64,000 nt of DNA from Verrucomicrobiaceae bacterium (GTDB lineage Bacteria > Verrucomicrobiota > Verrucomicrobiia > Verrucomicrobiales > Verrucomicrobiaceae), in the NCBI GenBank assembly GCA_016713245.1, contig JADJPM010000004.1, positions 2,170,001 to 2,234,000 on the forward strand, given 5' to 3'. Positions 62,210-64,000 of this stretch are shown one piece after another. The position numbers and the translations under genes were made by a program. The first letter of the stretch is position 1; each line of letters begins with the position of its first letter. The notes below the pieces were generated by a model, which made no database searches, was not told the DNA's origin, and worked only from the letters and a program-made list of their open reading frames with translations.

Positions 62210-62968
62210 ATGAAAGGCTGTCTCGAAGTCATCGTGGTGCTCCTGCTCGGCGCAGGCCTGGCGGCATGGATCGTTTGGGATGCCCTGCACCTCCCTGAAC
62301 CGCCGCACACCACAGTCAATGCGGCTTCCGCTGATCCAGCGGCGGTCAAAGCGGAGCTCGCCATGCTCAAGCGGCAGTTTCAGACCCCAGCGGACTATCA
62401 ACAGCGTCTCGCCGGCCAAGGTTTGACGGAGGCAGCCCTACAAAATCGCATTGCCACCGCCCTCAGTCGCCAGCAGGAGGTCGAAACAACTAACCAGCCC
62501 AACGTGACAGAAAAGGAGGTTCGAGCCTGGTTTGATGCTCATCGCGAGTCCCTACGCATCCCGGAGACCTTCCACGCCGTCCACATTTTTCTCACCCGGC
62601 ACGAAAAATCCAAGCCGGACCGCGAAACGGAGATTCGCTTCATTCAGCGCCAGATCCTCAATGGCTCGCTCAACTTCCGCGAAGCCGCCGCCAAATTCTC
62701 CGAAGACGACCGGACGAAAAAACTCGCCGGTGACCTGGGCTGGTTTTCAGCGGATCGCATGCCGCCCGACTTCATCGCCGCGGTCAAGGCGCTCAAGCCC
62801 GGACAGACTAGCTCACCTGTGCTTACCGAACTCGGTTGGCATCTCATTCAGCTCATGGAGCGCCGCCCATCACGACTTCCGACCTTCGAAGAGGCTCGAA
62901 CCGAAATCCAAGCCACTCTCGAAACCAAGGCCCGACAAGCGATACAGCGCAGCAGCTCGCCCGAATAA
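62210..62968 (+). CDS. Membrane-anchored PpiC/SurA-type peptidyl-prolyl isomerase
   Basis: From ATG 62210 the 252-residue protein has an N-terminal helix (CLEVIVVLLLGAGLAAWIVW), a SurA-N-like helical part, and a parvulin domain (about 125-225): ETFHAVHIFLTRHE, FREAAAKFSEDDRTKKLAGD, LGWFSADRMPPDF, LKPGQTSSPVLTELGWHLIQ. It should assist folding of exported proteins. Confidence 0.88.
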   Translation: MKGCLEVIVVLLLGAGLAAWIVWDALHLPEPPHTTVNAASADPAAVKAELAMLKRQFQTPADYQQRLAGQGLTEAALQNRIATALSRQQEVETTNQPNVTEKEVRAWFDAHRESLRIPETFHAVHIFLTRHEKSKPDRETEIRFIQRQILNGSLNFREAAAKFSEDDRTKKLAGDLGWFSADRMPPDFIAAVKALKPGQTSSPVLTELGWHLIQLMERRPSRLPTFEEARTEIQATLETKARQAIQRSSSPE

Positions 62969-62986
62969 CTTTTCAGAGCAGAAACC

Positions 62987-63709
62987 TCAGCTATTCGCCG
63001 GACGACGGCGGCGGAAGAAGACGAAGCCGAGGCCTAAACCCGCGAAAATGGCTTTGGAAGGTTCTGGGACCACTTGGAAGGTATAGGTCTGGATGTCATC
63101 ATCAAAGCCGTCCACCCCGTGGACGCCGCTGACTCTGAATTGAAGCTCGTAAGTGCCCGCCTTGGTGAAGCTCCAATTGTAGTGTTCATGACCGCCGGGG
63201 GTGACCAAAAAGGAATCGGAGCCATCCACGCCATTGGAGGTGGCGAAGCGCACGATGGGGCTGCCGCCATTGTCCTGCCAGAGGGAGAAGTCACCGCCTG
63301 AAGGTGCGCTGACAACGCTGAGGAGTTGCAAGGTGAGGTCCCCCGTGAAATCGAGTGCATCAAGCTCCTCAGAGCCAACACCGTAGAAAGGTTTGTTCAC
63401 GTTTTCGATCTCAGGCAGCGTCCACACTGGGATGCCAGCGCTGACGCCGAGAAAGTCATACTGAGCACCAGCAGGGCGATTTTCGGTGATGAAGGGCACC
63501 AGCACGGTGAGATCGCCCGGGGCGAACTCGGCGTCGCCGACAATGGCGCTGCCGTTCACGGTCGAGCCGTTGTGGACGTGGTGGTGGAGCTCAAAGCCGC
63601 CATCATAACCGATGCCGAAATCGGCGTGGCCGAGGGAATAGACGGCTGCTGAAGCAGTGCTGGCGGAGAGCAGAAGACCAAGGGCGAGGGTGGGGAGCGT
63701 GGTTTTCAT
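62987..63709 (-). CDS. PEP-CTERM surface protein (TIGR03769-like)
   Basis: From ATG 63709 the 240-residue protein has a signal peptide (LPTLALGLLLSASTASA), a beta-rich domain including HEHYNWSFTKAGTYELQFRV that matches the actinobacterial-type 'surface-anchored protein' repeat, and a PEP-CTERM sorting tail VPEPSKAIFAGLGLGFVFF ending RRRRPANS. An exosortase should process it. Confidence 0.87.
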   Translation of the reverse strand: MKTTLPTLALGLLLSASTASAAVYSLGHADFGIGYDGGFELHHHVHNGSTVNGSAIVGDAEFAPGDLTVLVPFITENRPAGAQYDFLGVSAGIPVWTLPEIENVNKPFYGVGSEELDALDFTGDLTLQLLSVVSAPSGGDFSLWQDNGGSPIVRFATSNGVDGSDSFLVTPGGHEHYNWSFTKAGTYELQFRVSGVHGVDGFDDDIQTYTFQVVPEPSKAIFAGLGLGFVFFRRRRPANS

Positions 63710-63779
63710 AGGGTGTGGAAGAATGTGCGAAAGGATGAACTCATGCAAGTATTTAATGCAACACTTTTGCGTTTCTAAG

Positions 63780-64000
63780 TCAGTTCAACCTGAACCGCGT
63801 GAACGCTTTGCCCACGGTACCTGGATTCGGAATGCGCAGGCGGCGGAGCATGATGCGGCCGTGCGCATTGCCGATCTCAGCACCAGTTTCGTAGATTTGA
63901 TCGGGGTAGCCGGGGTTGGAGAGAGTGCGGGTGGTCCAGGTGGTGAGATCGGTGCTGAGCTGTGCGCTGAGTTGCGCGGTGGTGCCGTCTTGGCGGTCCT
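63780..64000 (-). CDS. Secreted beta-rich protein, C-terminal end only
   Basis: The minus strand is open from the right edge to a TGA at 63782-63780. It reads TAQLSAQLSTDLTTWTTRTL and ends GKAFTRFRLN, a C-terminal pattern found at the ends of large repeat-rich secreted proteins in this phylum. The start lies outside the window. Confidence 0.65.
   Translation of the reverse strand, partial: DRQDGTTAQLSAQLSTDLTTWTTRTLSNPGYPDQIYETGAEIGNAHGRIMLRRLRIPNPGTVGKAFTRFRLN

Overview
The window looks like a chromosomal segment of a GC-rich member of the Verrucomicrobiota, probably near Prosthecobacter/Verrucomicrobium. Pointers are two giant secreted proteins with a C-terminal CxxCH haem site of the type amplified in the PVC superphylum, a Tat-exported DUF1501 protein followed by a PPC-like secreted protein, Tat-exported Gfo/Idh/MocA and TIM-barrel proteins, a PEP-CTERM surface protein, an orphan GspG-like pseudopilin and many dispersed hairpin repeats. 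This placement rests on family content only; no rRNA is present.

Layout. 1-7.3 kb: RsmC-like rRNA methyltransferase, tRNA-Arg(ACG), a PIN/NYN + NERD gene pair, an HNH protein, a hairpin-repeat cluster, an HMA protein, a RluA-type pseudouridine synthase and a coupled small-gene/large-gene pair that looks like a toxin-antitoxin module. 7.3-23.7 kb: haem-binding dehydrogenase-like protein, Gfo/Idh/MocA oxidoreductase, outer-membrane barrel, PEP carboxylase, beta-helix protein, AmtB behind a sigma-54 promoter, a clpB remnant, CDGSH protein, TIM-barrel protein, thioredoxin, a CDP-alcohol transferase-like protein and a membrane-anchored spermidine synthase. 23.8-32.6 kb: AAA+/TPR ATPase with a TPR membrane partner, a second haem-binding giant, an M20 peptidase interrupted by one amber codon, moaC-moaA. 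32.7-48.6 kb: methyltransferase, tRNA-Lys(TTT), hisB-hisH-yggS-S4-PHP phosphatase, L,D-transpeptidase, DUF1501 + PPC-like gene, esterase/propeller fusion, FmdB zinc ribbon, a large Lys/Glu-rich secreted protein, and two hydrolases.

48.6-53.3 kb is the accessory region: a REP-associated tyrosine transposase (RAYT) with a run of hairpins upstream of it, an AT-richer KAP P-loop NTPase, a decayed IS5-family element that has cut off the last 15 codons of the KAP gene, a displaced fragment of the pyruvate carboxylase 3' end, and a GNAT + small-protein pair lying between that fragment and the intact pyruvate carboxylase gene. 53.3-64 kb returns to housekeeping genes (pyruvate carboxylase, HAD phosphatase, menA, PpiC-type isomerase), with a second decayed insertion element at the 3' end of menA and a PEP-CTERM protein near the edge.

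Metabolically the segment supports anaplerosis (both PEP and pyruvate carboxylase), ammonium uptake, histidine, menaquinone and molybdopterin synthesis. The clearest candidates for something undescribed are the RAYT/hairpin/KAP/IS5 region, the repeat-bracketed GNAT module, the coupled small-gene/YHGC-protein pair, and a hairpin repeat that now encodes part of a signal peptide.
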